This document shows, piece after piece, positions 32,401 through 43,659 of a stretch of 64,000 bases of DNA. This DNA comes from Angiostrongylus vasorum. Its lineage: Eukaryota > Nematoda > Chromadorea > Rhabditida > Metastrongylidae. Each line of letters begins with the position of its first letter. Position 1 is the first letter of the stretch. The stretch covers positions 310,001 through 374,000 of the forward strand of contig JADANN010000328.1 of the NCBI GenBank assembly GCA_018806985.1. Reading direction: 5' to 3'. A program made the translations under genes and the position numbers. Below the pieces are notes generated by a model. That model searched no databases. It was given only the letters and a program-made list of their open reading frames with translations, and was not told the origin of the DNA.

Positions 32401-32930
32401 AACGCTGCGAAACTGGGAGCTCTTTCGGGGTCAGGGGAATGCAGCCCGTTTCTTTTACTGTTTTCCCGCTTTGTGACACCCACATGTAGCTTGCTGAGCT
32501 CCAAACGTGGGGGTTGGGTATACTCACGGGTAGCTTGCCAGTCTCTCCCAGAGTGGATATGGAGGTTATTTGTTGGAGGCGACTGCTAACCGCCTCCTAT
32601 ATACTTCCCTGTCACTTGATTGCAGGCTTTTGGCCCTAATTGATTTGTAGAATACAATCTGCATAAACTAGAACGCACCCACACACGCGTGCATGAATAC
32701 GCCCCGTAAATGCAGAAAGTATGTGCCAAATCGGTGCAGCAGAAACAGGGAGCCCATTTCCTGGTTCCATTTGCGTCTCAGGGAAGCAAAGGTCGCTTTT
32801 GGTCCGCGATTAACCCCCCTATCCGCCACCTGGGGACGCGCCACGTAGCCTCGCCACTAGGCGGCTCGAGATCCCTCATATGAGGGAGATCCGTGGATGA
32901 GGGACATCCGTGGTCATACGCATCACCTGT
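29470..32930 (-). mobile_element. RTE-type LINE family A, near full-length copy A2
   Basis: Leader at 32370-32930. The endonuclease is open from 32358 to 31570 with [40 protein letters not shown] and [15 protein letters not shown], so the catalytic region reads intact until a break near 31580. RT segments are 31002-31187, 30708-31001 (PDRIRPEHLKNLPPV, NYRPIGLLCVVYKLFTRV) and 30107-30559 with an intact LRFADDIILIT. The C-terminal region 29589-30167 has AHLFDSTVLPALTCASETWS, WAGHEMRMNDNRWTR and DVKRTAGRPPTRW. The 3' tail is a short GGTGACACAGGTGATAC-type repeat. A few frameshifts and stops separate the frames. It is the least damaged family A copy in the window. Confidence 0.88.
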
Positions 32931-33095
32931 AATGCATACAACGCACAAAACGTAATGATTTTATTAGGAACTCAAAATGTAAATTATTTTCGAAACAGAA
33001 TGGACTTGAACGAACACGGAACACCTCAATAATAAAAAGAACTATTGAAACGGGAAAGTAAAACTTCGACAAGTGTTAGATATAGGACAGAGAGT

Positions 33096-33128
33096 GAGAG
33101 AGAGAGAGAGAGGGAGAGAGAGAGAGCA
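33096..33128 (+). repeat. AG dinucleotide repeat
   Basis: Run of GAGAGAGAG with one GGGAG interruption. The corresponding place in the right arm (48538-48562) is shorter and interrupted differently. Confidence 0.85.
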
Positions 33129-33496
33129 GTATCAAAAAATTAAGAGTAGTATAAAAACACGTCCGGGAGATCTCACCAGTAGAGAAGACAGGTTTCAATT
33201 AGAGAGATCACAGGGGCGTTAGAGGCTTCGCTTGCGAGACCTTCCAGGTGCCCTTACACGACCATCCTTCGGGACAACATTGAGGTCGGCTAAACAAACT
33301 GAGGTTAGAATTTGTCGCTAGCAGATAGAGAAAATGAGACAATACCCTACTGCTCAGGAAGATTGGTTAAGGGGTTTTCTTTTTTATCACATGATTTGAA
33401 TTGTTTACAGGAACGTCAGACGGCGTTCCCTAAAAAATACAAGATTTGAATCCACTATATCCAAGTATATACCACTGATCCAAGATAGAATGATAC

Positions 33497-35145
33497 CTTG
33501 GCAGTTTCCTTGACGGAGCTCCTTTGAAGAGGGTCGAATTCCTCAAACGAAAACTTACAGAAAAAAACTAATGTTAGCGTTACTCGGAATACTTAAACAG
33601 CTGAAAAAACAACACCATGCGAGTTAAAACCAGTTTTGAAAAAAGTGGTTCAAAGAAGACCACTCACTTCAACCTTTGAAGAAATCGCCATAAATTCTCC
33701 ATCCATATACTTCTCTGCCCACTCATCTATGAACGAAGCAAACCGCTTTTTTGCTTCTCAGCAATGCGTCCCTTAGTTTCTTGAAAAGCTCTTCTTCGCT
33801 CGCCTCACCATCTTCCTTCACTGGACTAATAGTATATAAATATATAGGCAACCAGTAATTTTAGATGAACGAAAAGACGAAAAGTACGAAAATAAGATTC
33901 TCGCTTCTGAAGCATTTCTGTGAAGAAGGATCTAAAGTATTAGAGAGGACGAAAGCACAGCGTCGTGAAATCAAGCGAAGAATGTTGAAGTAAAAATTTA
34001 TTTGTACAGAGCTAGATGTACACCACATATTGGAAAACATCACACAAAAATCAATAAAATCAATAGGTCCAGCAAGGCTTTCAAGCTTAGATAACAGCAT
34101 AGCTAAAACCATAACGGTGCTAGAATAACTTCATCACTAATGATGCATTACATTTGAGCATTACAATAAGGAATTACCTACGTTTAGTGACCAAATTTTT
34201 ACAAAAATATGCGGATACACAGAAATCAGTACTGCTGTTTGAGCAGTACTAATATTTACTACTTCTAATTTACTGGATAGGAGTATGTGGAAGTTCTTCC
34301 ATGATGGTTGCTATCAACCTGCGATCCAATCGTACGTCTAGTGGTAACTGAAATAAAATTCCTATACGCATTCAGGAGTTACAATTTCTGCACCTACCTA
34401 TTCCTCCAAACCCCAACGGTTTGCCGGCTAATCGTGGCTTGGAGTGTTCCTGAGTGTCGAACTGCGATGGACAGCGTGGGGGATTCACACCCCCCGGCAG
34501 GGGTCTCTCTAGCTGAGGAAGGAGTCCGGCGTTCCCACTAGGAAGCCAAGCTAAGAGTAAACCAATACCAGGATCCACCACTGCCTTAGTATCAAACTAG
34601 TTGCATAGTGACAAATCTCTCTCTGAACCACAACGGCGGCGAAGTGCCTGTGGTGATGACGACCCGAGGCAGACATTGTTCAGCCTCACCCCTGTACTGC
34701 AGGAAAACACAGTGGCTAAACCAGCAAAACTCCGTGAAAATGGAGACTATGCTGTATCCCACATAACCAGTGAGGACAGGGCCGTGCAAGTATTCAAGTA
34801 CGGACCTATTAAATCCATGACGAAATTGCTCGGGAACAATTACAGACAGGAATATTTGCTCACCCTTTCGCTTGGTTGCACGCTACTATCTATCCAGGCG
34901 ACCGCAGTTGGTCGTCAAAGACGCGCACTATGTAAGCCTGACGTGATTTGACTGATATGCTGAAATTCGTTCATTAAACTTAACGTATCGTACTGATGAA
35001 GACATACGAATCCGATGCTACCCAGAATTATTTTCAGAGTCATACCCTCTTCCAAACCTGTTGCCTTGAAACATACTTCTTGTCCTTCTCGACGAACAGC
35101 TTCAGACGAAAACAACGGCGCTCTATCGCTGCGCTAAAGTCCTTC
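33497..35145 (-). pseudogene. Exon-like pieces of an unidentified gene, left-arm copy
   Basis: Minus-strand pieces bounded by splice-like signals: 35058-35145 (acceptor AAAGTTCAG; reads KDFSAAIERRCFRLKLFVEK, then DKKYVSRQQ; followed by GTTTGG); about 33853-33919 (SFFTEMLQKRESYFRTFRSS); 33668-33820 (VKEDGEASEEELFKKLRDAL, then after a frame break FASFIDEWAEKYMDGEFM; donor GTGAGT); and 33497-33553 (FSFEEFDPLQRSSVKETAK; donor GTATCA). The frame break falls in a run of six A; five A would keep the frame open. The product would be charged and soluble, but I recognise no family. The copy in the right arm is broken at the same run with seven A. It could be a decayed gene or a mis-read homopolymer. 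Confidence 0.45.
34420..34805 (+). repeat. Dispersed repeat family R
   Basis: Same block order as 25440-25855, ending TCAAGTACGG after CAAGTATT. It sits in an intron-like part of the exon fragments on the opposite strand and is mirrored in the right arm. Confidence 0.7.
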
Positions 35146-36247
35146 CTGAACTTTAGAGTTCACAAGTATTATTATTCTTAACCCGAAAGATTATTTTAAG
35201 AAAAGTGCTAAGAAAACAATTCCAAAAGCAGAAATGAAACCAGCAAAGCCCATAGTGTCAGTGTGTGAACCTGTCTCTGGAAATGGATGTTGGTGAAACT
35301 GAAATCTGTCAAGGTACGTCAAATTCCAGTTGATACCGATATTGAGCGAAGAGCGATTGGTTATCAACAAAATCGACAAATGTTCATAGAACACTCGCTA
35401 ACGCTCCGTTGTCAATGAATGTAAGGAGTACTACTGAATTCTCTCGTCGCGTCTCACACAATTCGTGCTACCCCACAATCTCCTACATAGCATTGAAATT
35501 CAAAAATGACTCTTAATCTTCTCTCGTGTAGTTTAAGGTTATTTGATTGCAGCCTTTTAGGTGAACTGATGGATATGCAAGATAAAAACCCAGATCCATG
35601 TGAGGACATGTGCAATGTCGCTTGTTTTCCGCGTTCAACCCCATATAACTCATCAGCTGCACCCGCGCCACGTAACCTCGTGATTGCCAAGCTGATGATC
35701 ACTCGGCTACGATGATCCGTCAGAACCATACATAAATAAATATTGGTCGAATTTCGACTTCTGCAGACCTTGTAGAATATTTGATACTGACCGTAACCAG
35801 TATCGATGGTTAAGATCCACGTATTAGGCCTATATTTTCAACGCCCTTGCCATCAATTTTGACCGAACGGTGATCTTCAGGTGGAACACGAGGATTTGAA
35901 CGAGGAGATATCGTGAAAAGCGAATAACTGGATGGTCGCCTAAATAAATGGGCAGATTCTTCGTGAAACCATATGAAAGCCAAACATTATATTCCCGGTG
36001 TTCTTCGAACGATGATGCTAGACAATTTCTCCAAAATGCCTTATTTGCAAAACTCTAGAGACCATTCAAGACAAATGGAGAGGGGAAGGCATCTATTTGA
36101 CTTGCTCCTTCATCAGCTGTAAAAAAAGGGAGAGTCATATCTTTGAATCTTTTAGTAAGGAGAAACGTTGCTTTTCTTCTTTCTCGGTGTTGTTCGCTTT
36201 GTCTACATAGGGTGAAACACCCTAAATCGCCATCGATAGCATCGGTT

Positions 36248-36465
36248 CCATTTGATACAAAAGGACAAAGCTCTCGGCGTTGATCAATCCCTTAAGGATG
36301 TGCCATGCATTCGACATAAGTATTATTTGAAGCTGATTGAATGCATATCTGGCCTTTATAATAACTCGTGGGGCCTACCGATGTATCGAGCCAGTGCTGC
36401 TATCGTCCCAGACAAGTCTGGTACCAATTTGCCGACCCCGGATGGATGGAGGGCTTGGTGAAATC
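36248..36465 (-). repeat. SINE-1, 5'-truncated
   Basis: Minus-strand reading: CCAAGCCCTCCATCCATCCG, GGTACCAGACTTGTCTGGGA, CGATACATCGGTAGGCCCCA, GGGATTGATCAACGCCGAGA, then GCTTTGTCCTTTT. The tRNA-like head is missing. The mirrored copy is at 45205-45422. Confidence 0.75.
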
Positions 36466-36743
36466 CGAGCCAACCCTGAATTGTATTCTATCCTGGCAAT
36501 GCTAACGTCCTAAGCGTCAACGGTGCGATCGTTGCTTAGATCCATACGCTACAAAAAAGAAATACTGTAGATGTATAGCTTCATACGAACTTGATTAGTC
36601 AGTTTGAACAAAATCCGTACGAAATTTACATAGAATCCAGTCATTTAATGTGATACACAAAAGTGTTGAAGTGGATACCAGACCAAAGAATTTCATTTTT
36701 CGCACTCGATTACTGTTGACCTGAAATCTTTAACACAGCACTT

Positions 36744-38750
36744 TTATGTTTATGAGGACTGGCGGAAGGTTCTTTAGGTGTTCTGGTCTTATCCTGTCCG
36801 GGCCTGCTGTTGTTCGATTTTTCACCGACGAAATGGTATGTCGGATTTCGGAAGGGAGAACCGGTGCTACAACATATACATCCTCCTTTATTTCATATGA
36901 CGGAAGGTGGACGTGACTATCGAAGAGATCCGAGTAGTATTCGTGAATAATTTTCTTCATTGCCTTTCTGGACGCTTTAACTGTTGCATCTGCGCGTCCG
37001 AGTGCAATCATCTTGGTCGTGTAATTGGCAAAGCTTCGGTGGGTTTAGCGAATGCTTTTCCCAGCCTCTGCAGCTCCGACCATTAATGCTGCTCTTCTTT
37101 CCTTAAGATCTTTTTTTTATCGCATGTCTGCATTGTTTTGCAACTTCGCACGTTAGTTCGCCGTCGCTTTCAGCTCGTGCGATTCCACACTGGGGTATCA
37201 GCTCGAGGCTTTCTGGAGACAGACGTCGCTTGGTGACTTTCGAACTCTCAGCTTTTACAACGCTAACGTGGAGATGTTGAAGTCGTATTCTTCGTCTATG
37301 TTATCAACAACAGTATCTTTCCAACAGCCGACTAATGAGTTGAATAAGTCCCAGTTTATAGTGGTTTTGGGTGTTCGTTTTTTGAATTTAGTGGCTTTCC
37401 TCCTTGCTGCGAGAAATGGCAGCTTGCACAAAAGTCTGATCTCGTGCAGAATTTTGGGATAACAGCGACATCGGTTAGGGAAAACCGGTTTACTAGAATG
37501 TGGTCTACTCGTTATGGTACTCTCCACTGGAGACCCCAACGTCCAGCCTTGAGCGTGGGGCTTTTGGAATTGCGAGTTACCATGGATGGTCTTGATCGTG
37601 ATGATAAACTCAGACAGCCGCTCAACCTGTCCGTCCCATTCTAATCCGTGGGTCCCAATGTGACGTTCTTCAGACGTTCTTCTTGGTCCAATCTTGGCGT
37701 TGAAATCTCCAATTATGACCTCGAAGAATGTGTGGTCTTCTCGGTAGAACTTCTCCAAGTCCATATAGAAAGTTTCGACTTCCTCTTCGTCATAGTATAA
37801 TGTCGGCGTGTAAGCGAAGAAGATTGTCAAAGCCGGAATTGATCCAGATCTTTTCAATAGTAAACTTCCGGTTCGGGTTGTTAGTTGTTCGAATGAATCA
37901 ATGTTCATGGACCAACTCGTGTTGACGAGAACACCGAGGCCACCGATTCCTCTTGTGTCGCATGTTCCGAGGAATAGTTCTTCTCCGGTGTCATATACGA
38001 CATTGAATGGTTGGCGTCTTCTCGTCTCGGCCAGGCCGATGACGTCGTACTTTATCCTTCTTGCTTGCATGAGTAAGTCTTCTATCGAGGACTCGGATTC
38101 AAGTGTACATGCATTGTGGGCACAGATGGTCACCATAGTTGTTTGAAATCCAGGCAGCTTCCATTGGCCCCTGAAATTTTAGCAGCCTCTCCGTACTCGT
38201 CCTACCCAACGCTGCGAAACTGGGGAGCTCTTTCGGGGTCAGGGGAATGAGGCCCGTTTTTTTAACTGTGTCTAGCATTTTTGATTCCTGCGTATAGCTT
38301 GCTGGGCTCTGAACGTGGGGGACTGGGTATACTCACGGGTAGCTTGCCAGGCTCTCCCAGAGTGGACATGGAGCTTATTTGTTGGAGGCAACCCCTAACC
38401 ACCTTCCATATACTTCCCTGTCACTTGATTGCAGGCTTTTGGCCTAATTGACTCGTAGAATACAATCTGCATAAACTAGAACACACCTGCACACGCGTGC
38501 ATGAATATGCCCCGTAAATGCAGAAAGTATGTGCCAAATCGGTGCAGCAGAAACAGGGAATCCATCCCGTGGATTCACCTGCGTCTCAGGGAAACGTGCG
38601 GTCGCTTTTGGTCCGCGATTAACCCCCTATCCGCCACCTGGGGACGCGCCACGTAGCCTCGCGACTAACCGGCTCGAGATCCCCTCATATGAGGGAGATC
38701 CGTGGAGTGGATATGAGGGAGATCCGTGGTGGGGACAACAATTCACGAAA
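36744..38750 (-). mobile_element. RTE-type LINE family A copy A3, 3'-truncated at the duplication boundary
   Basis: Leader at about 38200-38750. The endonuclease is open from 38136 to 37255 with GLAETRR, GVLVNTS and IGDFNAKIG, and it has the same frame break as copy A1 (ESTITSRPH where A2 reads GEYHNEIDH). It also has a 13-base deletion near 37435 that A1 lacks. RT sequence follows from 37011 (VKASRKAMKKIIHEYYSDLF, PDRIRPEHLKNLPPV) and stops abruptly at 36744, exactly where the left arm of the inverted duplication begins. The 5' part follows A1 base for base, while the part below about 37.1 kb follows A2. Confidence 0.85.
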
Positions 38751-38767
38751 GGGCTGTGTCAGGTAGT

Positions 38768-39010
38768 GTTGGAAGGTGTAACGTAATGGTCAGAGATGCT
38801 CATGTACACGCTTGGGTTAATGGTTCGATCCTACATGTCTGGCTAACCAAGCCTGCCATTCCTCCGCGGTCGCCAAATTGGTACCATTCTAGTCTGGGTT
38901 GATAAAAACGGTGGCTTGACATTTCTTTCTTTACGTCATTGTATTTTGTCCAATATGCATTCATCAAACGCACTGCATATGCCCAAGAGATTGCCTAACG
39001 CTTTATCCTT
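38768..39010 (+). repeat. SINE-1, diverged
   Basis: Head AACGTAATGGTCAGAGATGC with B-box-like GGTTCGATCC, then ACCAAGCCTGCCATTCCTCC and TTGGTACCATTCTAGTCTGG. The 3' end is strongly decayed (CTTTATCCTTTGTCC). Confidence 0.55.
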
Positions 39011-39029
39011 TGTCCTGTTCGACCTGCAG

Positions 39030-39200
39030 TTGTAAAGCTTTTAGGGAAAAAAAAGTTCATTTTCATCAGAGCCGATGATCCAAGTCATTGGTCCACAGTT
39101 GTTCGTCATTTCGATGTGGCGTCTTTGTAGTCTCACCGAGACGGATCTTCTTCACTGAATACCGCACGGATGAAGCATGTTTGTCCCGTAGCGCTCTTTT
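39030..39200 (-). repeat. PLE-type repeat, partial
   Basis: TTTTCATCAGAGCCGATGAT followed by TGGTCCACAGTTGTTCGTCA and CGATGTGGCGTCTTTG. It shares these blocks with 1620-1960 and 7320-7600, but the GAAAC half of the core is lost. Confidence 0.45.
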
Positions 39201-40147
39201 ATACACGATGGTTGTTGTTTATATGACTATGTGCTGATAATAGTTTGTTTTTCAACAGATGATCCACCCTCGTGCAAGCTCCATAATTTAAAAAATAAGT
39301 TGATCATGGAAATGAATTTGCTCTAGTTACGATATAAGTGATACGACCAATTCAGGACAAATGAATCATAGGAGGCGAAAAACAGACAATTCACCAAGAT
39401 CATGTTGATTCTTCATGTAGCTTCAGTTCAGCCTCAGCCCGGCTTCATTCCTGGCCATAGATTGGAGCTGCGACCGCAGCCGAGGTCGTCGTCGTCGTTG
39501 AAGTCGCGGCAGCAGTGACGGAGGCTTTTGCCGAGAAGAGTGATGGACAAGGAAATATGTCATCCTACCTAATTCAACACAATTCACTGCCATGTTGACT
39601 CTGATTTTCCTTCCCTGCATTGTGTTCTCTCGGATCTCCTCCTTCATTCGATTCGTGCGTGGATTGTTCATTTTGGAGAAAGACATTCTCTACCTGTGCG
39701 CATCCGTTTCTTAACAGCGTTTGGTTGCGACTATTAATCATCGCCGTCATCTTTTTTTCTTCTTCCTTTATTGTTTATGCTTCTTTATTTATTAGTGTAC
39801 TCCTGATGTTTCAAATCTTAAAAGGCGGAAGGAATATATAAACCTAGAGCGATTCTTGATCGATGGTTCTAAACTCTATGATCAAAAATTTAATCACTTC
39901 GTGAGTTTTACGTTGATTCGCGGTTTTGAAAAAGGAAAACTATTTCTTAGCCAAGTATCGTTGGTGATTTGCTTATCCTATCCGTTTCTATGATATCACT
40001 TACATGATATAAAGTCCTTTCGGTGATTTTTTTCCACGAATCGAAATATAGCTTCTAAGATCAGCAGTCTTTATTTGCAAACGTAGCCCTGGATGGATGG
40101 CCTCCCTCTTACACATGGCGGCTCAAGATTCTCGAACATCTTCAGGT
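39201..40147. other. Unassigned stretch
   Basis: A minus-strand frame near 39423-39560 has a CGTCGTCGTCGT run that would encode an Ala/Thr-rich segment. I see no supported exon structure. Confidence 0.3.
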
Positions 40148-40442
40148 TACAATGAGGCGGATAAAGGATGAAGCTGTCGGCGTTGATCAATCCCTGAGGG
40201 ATGTGCCATGCATTTGACATAAACATCGTTTGGAGGTGATTGAATGCATATCTAGCCTTTACAATGACTCGCGGTGGCCTACCGATGTATCGAGCCAGTG
40301 CTGTTATCTTCCCAGAGAAGTCTGGTACCAGTTTGTCGACCCCACCCCGGAGGGATGGAGGGCTTGGTGAGCCACGGGTGCGGAGATCGATCCCATGTGT
40401 GTATCGAAGGGCATGTCCGACCACTGCGACACACGCGCCACA
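40148..40442 (-). repeat. SINE-1, well preserved
   Basis: The reverse complement has GGCGCGTGTGTCGCAGTGGT, GGGATCGATC, ACCAAGCCCTCCATCCCTCC, GGTACCAGACTTCTCTGGGA, CGATACATCGGTAGGCCACC and GGGATTGATCAACGCCGACA, then GCTTCATCCTTTAT. Confidence 0.8.
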
Positions 40443-40449
40443 ATAAGGC

Positions 40450-41030
40450 GATGTTTGCAAAAACTCTATTTGCATTGCTGGGGTCCTCATCTAGATACAG
40501 TGAAGATGATTTTCTTTGTTGCTTGTTGGCCTATGGAAACTGCATCTTATCTATCTACCGTCTATATATTATCAGTTTAGCACCAAACGGTTACTGCAGT
40601 GCTGAATCGTCAAAAAATAACTGAACCTGCGGCGAAAGAAGGAATAGATTACTGCATGCTAACAGCTATTACTGCGCATTTGTTTTCTTCTTTCTCACAT
40701 TTCCCTTCTGTTCTTGTACCCCACTCATAATGAAAACTATTCTGGAATGTTCACGTGTAACTGTTTCAGTTACCAGTGTGTATGTTCTGTGTTCAAGTTA
40801 TGGTTTTACAAGATAAAAATTTTTTTTTGACGTAGTTCGCCTGAGGTTACATACGTTCTAGAACATGGAACTTGTCTATTCAAATAAGTGAGCTCGACAT
40901 CACATTCCGCTCTTTTATTGCACGTTAAGACGGCGTTAATAGTGAGTCTCGATATTTCCGAAGTTCATCTTACAACAAATTTTCAAATTCCTTCATCTTA
41001 AAACCGTCCAGCTATCATGTTTATTTGTCG
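40450..41030. other. No recognised feature
   Basis: Short frames only; AT-rich with short T and A runs. Confidence 0.35.
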
Positions 41031-41199
41031 TCGTCACGTTTTTGTTCGACTTTTGTGTGTTCGCCATCTTACAGCCGAGCGGAGCTCACCAGCAGTGAAC
41101 AAGTGCGTTGCACTCGATATTATCTTTTCTGAAGCCATCCTTTGGCATTTTCGTATTAAGGCAACTTCTGCCACAGTTCTTGGGCTATATTTTAGAGTG

Positions 41200-42181
41200 A
41201 CATCAAGATTTAATTTGTCATCAATTTTTTCCTCGCCGTGATAAAATAAATAAAAGAAGCGACGAAATTGTTGAAGGCACTTTTGCATCGTCGTGGTTGG
41301 TGAAGCATTTCTCGCGCAAAAAGTTGTCAAGATGCTCGCAAAAGTGATAATCGGTGGGCCATAGGTCTGATGAGCATGGCAGATGACGCAGAGTTTCGTA
41401 GCCCAACACGTGCAGTTTCTGCAGCGCTAGTTTCGCAACGTGAGGCCGGGAATTGTCGTGGAGAAGGATTGTTCCTTTTCTGTTGACTAGTGCCAGTCGT
41501 TGTTGTTGGGTTCACGGTGCATTTCGTCGAACTGTGAGCAATACTTCTCTGCCATAATCGTTTCGCCCGGATTCAAAAAGCTATGATGAATCAGCCCGGT
41601 TGCAGACCACCAAACAGTCACCATAACACCATAATCTTTCTTTGGTATGATTTCGGCTTTGGGAAGTGCTGTAGAGCCTGATCGCAATCCAACCATTGAC
41701 CTGAACGTCGCCGGTTGTCGTACAGAATCCACTTCTCGTCTCACGTCACAATGCTATCAAGAAAAGGGTCGTTTTTGTTACGCAGTAGAAGAGCAGGCGA
41801 CACTTCGAGACGGCGATTTTTTTTCTTATTATCGTTTAATTCGTGTGGAACCCACTTCGATTATTGTAAGGGAAAAAAATGAGTTTTCTTGGTCTTTCCT
41901 GTGCGATTCAATGCAGTGGAAATTGTTCCTGTGCTTACGCCAAGCTGTTCTACAAGCTCACGAACAGTTGTTAGCGTGTTTGCTCCCACTGGTGAATTCA
42001 ATTCGTCGTCGCCAAGTTCATTGGGACGTCCGCAGCATTCCTCATCTTCGAGGTTGAAATCATCAGATCGGAATTTCCGGAACCATGTTAGCACTGTTGC
42101 TTCACCAACACTACCTTCACCCCAAACTTCATTAATCTTTTGAGCCGTCTTTTTCTGCACTACGACTGAGTTTGAACTCAT
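41200..42181 (-). pseudogene. Mariner-family transposase relic
   Basis: Mariner transposases cut and paste DNA elements with a DDD(34)D catalytic triad. On the minus strand the N-terminal DNA-binding region (41861-42181) starts with ATG and reads TAQKINEVWGEGSVGEATVL, FRKFRSDDFNLEDEE, GRP, then a second helix-turn-helix VRELVEQLGVSTGTIS. The frame breaks near 41860. DEKWILYDN, which holds the first catalytic Asp, is visible near 41720 in another frame. MVTVWWSATGLIHHSFLNPG is at 41487-41744, and TILLHDNSRPHVAKLALQKL, with the second Asp, is near 41420. SSDLWPTDYHF, with the third Asp, is near 41350. Frameshifts between all blocks make it inactive. I did not find convincing terminal inverted repeats. 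Confidence 0.85.
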
Positions 42182-42483
42182 AGAAGAAAATTTAACGAGA
42201 ATTCGTTTTCGACATCTAAAATTGCAAAATTCAAAAGTTTGTAAAAAAAATGTTTAGCTGCCGACAAAATATGAAGGCGTGGTTAGGGAAGAGCATGAAA
42301 TAAGCTTTCTGATGATACATAATATTGAAAGGTGCAAAGAATATTTTACTGGTAATAATAAATGAGGTGGTGTAAATTTTTTTTATCAGAAATTTACTTT
42401 ACAATTTGGAAGCAATTTGTACTTACCAGACTTTCTTACTACTTGCTATATTTCTTTTCATCTACTTGCACGTATTCTTCACG

Positions 42484-43651
42484 GGGACGCGAACTTATTG
42501 TGGAGCTCGGCGACAAGGAACTTTCTCCTTTTGGTCCGGACACATTGAAAGTGATTCCTATGAAGAAGATTCAGCAGATTTCTGTTTGGGGCGTTGTTAG
42601 GGGTAAGGAAAGGTGAGTTCTTCGTTTTCACTTTGTAATTTTCTTCTGTTCAAGGTGAATTTCTTGTTATTGATACAATTTTGCTTTCATTGTGTGTTCA
42701 GAGACAGACACGTAAACAATGTAATGGTTGGAAGAAGGAATGAAGAATTATATACTGCTATCATTAAGTGCTTTTGAAGAGTATCTAATACTTGTTAATA
42801 TTCAGCGCTGTAGCTATTCTGGAAGTTTACTATGCTTGTTTACTGTATTACGGAACCTGCTACTACGCGGTCGGATGAGCTAGCAGTTAGGTTTTAGATT
42901 TTCAAAAAATCGATGTTATTCTCTTCAGAAACATTCGTATTGACAGTATCTTTCATGTTGTTCGACATTGTTCTGTAGCAAGCAACGAGCTGAAAGCTGT
43001 CAAGCGTTGGCACGAAGCGAAATTAAAGTCGATATGAAGACCAAGAGGGCACAAAAAATGGTTTAACATGGTACTTGGAGGTTTCAGATACATCGATAGG
43101 CGACAGCGAGTCATTGTAAAGGCCAGATATGCATTCATTCACCTACAAACTATGCTTAATGAAGTCAAATGCATGGCGCATCCCTCAGGCATTGATTTAT
43201 GCCGAGAGCTTTATTCTTTCAGCTTTTTCACACAAGCGCCTAATGTTTCATCGCCGACCATCGAATCAGCATGCGATACATGCTGTACCTGAGAGGGGCA
43301 TAGTTAGAAGTGAGTTACCAAGAAGACTTTTGTTACCTCTGGCTATGCTGTGCATTAAGGCAATGTTGTTTTTAGCAAACGGCTTTGTGACTCCACTCGA
43401 AGAACAGCAGAAAGTAATAGGATGTCATTTGCTCGGCGTTGCGTGGGTGCAACGAGCAAGTGGAACCCAAATTTTAAACGAAGCCGTGAACAAGCTAGTG
43501 TCTCAGGTTCGCTTAGAACGCTGGGTTCTTTCTGATGTGGCATTAGCACTATCTACGATAACGATTTCTGAGGTTGAAGCTGCTCAAATAGCTCAGTGTC
43601 GTGTACGATAACTGTCGTTCTTGGGAACCGGACGCGATGTAAAGTGAATTT
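42484..43651 (+). pseudogene. feh-1: FE65 (APBB)-like PTB-domain gene relic
   Basis: FE65 proteins are adaptors that bind the cytoplasmic tail of APP-type receptors through tandem PTB domains; feh-1 is the C. elegans homologue. Exon-like piece 1 (42484-42612) reads GRELIVELGDKELSPFGPDT, then KKIQQISVWGVV, matching the first PTB region where FE65 proteins have IRVWGVG, and ends at a strong donor (GAAAG/GTGAGT). An acceptor TGTGTTCAG follows at about 42704, but the continuation is poorly conserved. Piece 2 (43376-43651, acceptor TTGTTTTTAG) reads LLGVAWVQRASGTQILNEAV, WVLSDVALALSTITISE, CRVR, then an in-frame TAA, then LSFLGTGRDV. CRVR-x-LSFL-x-x-GRDV is characteristic of the second FE65 PTB domain. 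The in-frame stop and the missing remaining exons indicate a relic, unless TAA is a read error. A SINE-1 lies between the two pieces. Confidence 0.6.
43083..43225 (+). repeat. SINE-1, 5'-truncated
   Basis: ATACATCGATAGGCGACAGC, GAGTCATTGTAAAGGCCAGA, ATGCATTCATTCACCTACAA and CATTGATTTATGCCGAGAGC, then TTTATTCTTTC. It covers only the 3' half of the element and lies in the intron-like gap of the FE65-like relic. Confidence 0.7.
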
Positions 43652-43659
43652 TTCTGCAG

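Larger units (their letters stand above)
31755..36743 (+). repeat. Left arm of a 5-kb inverted duplication
   Basis: The reverse complement of this 4,989-base segment matches 44927-49907 (4,981 bases) from end to end. The shared run starts at GCTTCTGGAATTGTGA (31755) and ends at TTTAACACAGCACTT (36743). It contains, in order, the 5' part of LINE A2, an AG repeat, exon-like pieces of an unidentified gene, a family R repeat and a SINE-1. Small indels and substitutions scattered along it suggest roughly 95 percent identity by eye. Beyond 31755 the LINE continues uninterrupted. Confidence 0.92.

Noticed and set aside
34601..34951. 116-codon plus-strand ORF in the left arm
   Set aside because: It overlaps family R, and similar frames arise wherever that repeat occurs (for example 46718-46993 and 60514-60819).
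35191..35394. 67-codon frame ending in a membrane-like segment (GFAGFISAFGIVFLALFLK), present in both arms
   Set aside because: The frame is shifted in the right-arm copy and the region looks like intron sequence with alternative splice-like signals; no family recognised. Not enough to call a gene.
39423..39686. Minus-strand frame with an Arg-rich or Ala/Thr-rich end
   Set aside because: Its character comes from a CGTCGTCGTCGT run; no splice partners or homology.
40274..40624. 116-codon plus-strand ORF
   Set aside because: Most of it is the non-sense strand of a SINE-1 copy.
41034..41330. 98-codon minus-strand frame after the mariner relic
   Set aside because: Only its first residues follow the mariner frame; the rest does not match the expected transposase C-terminus.
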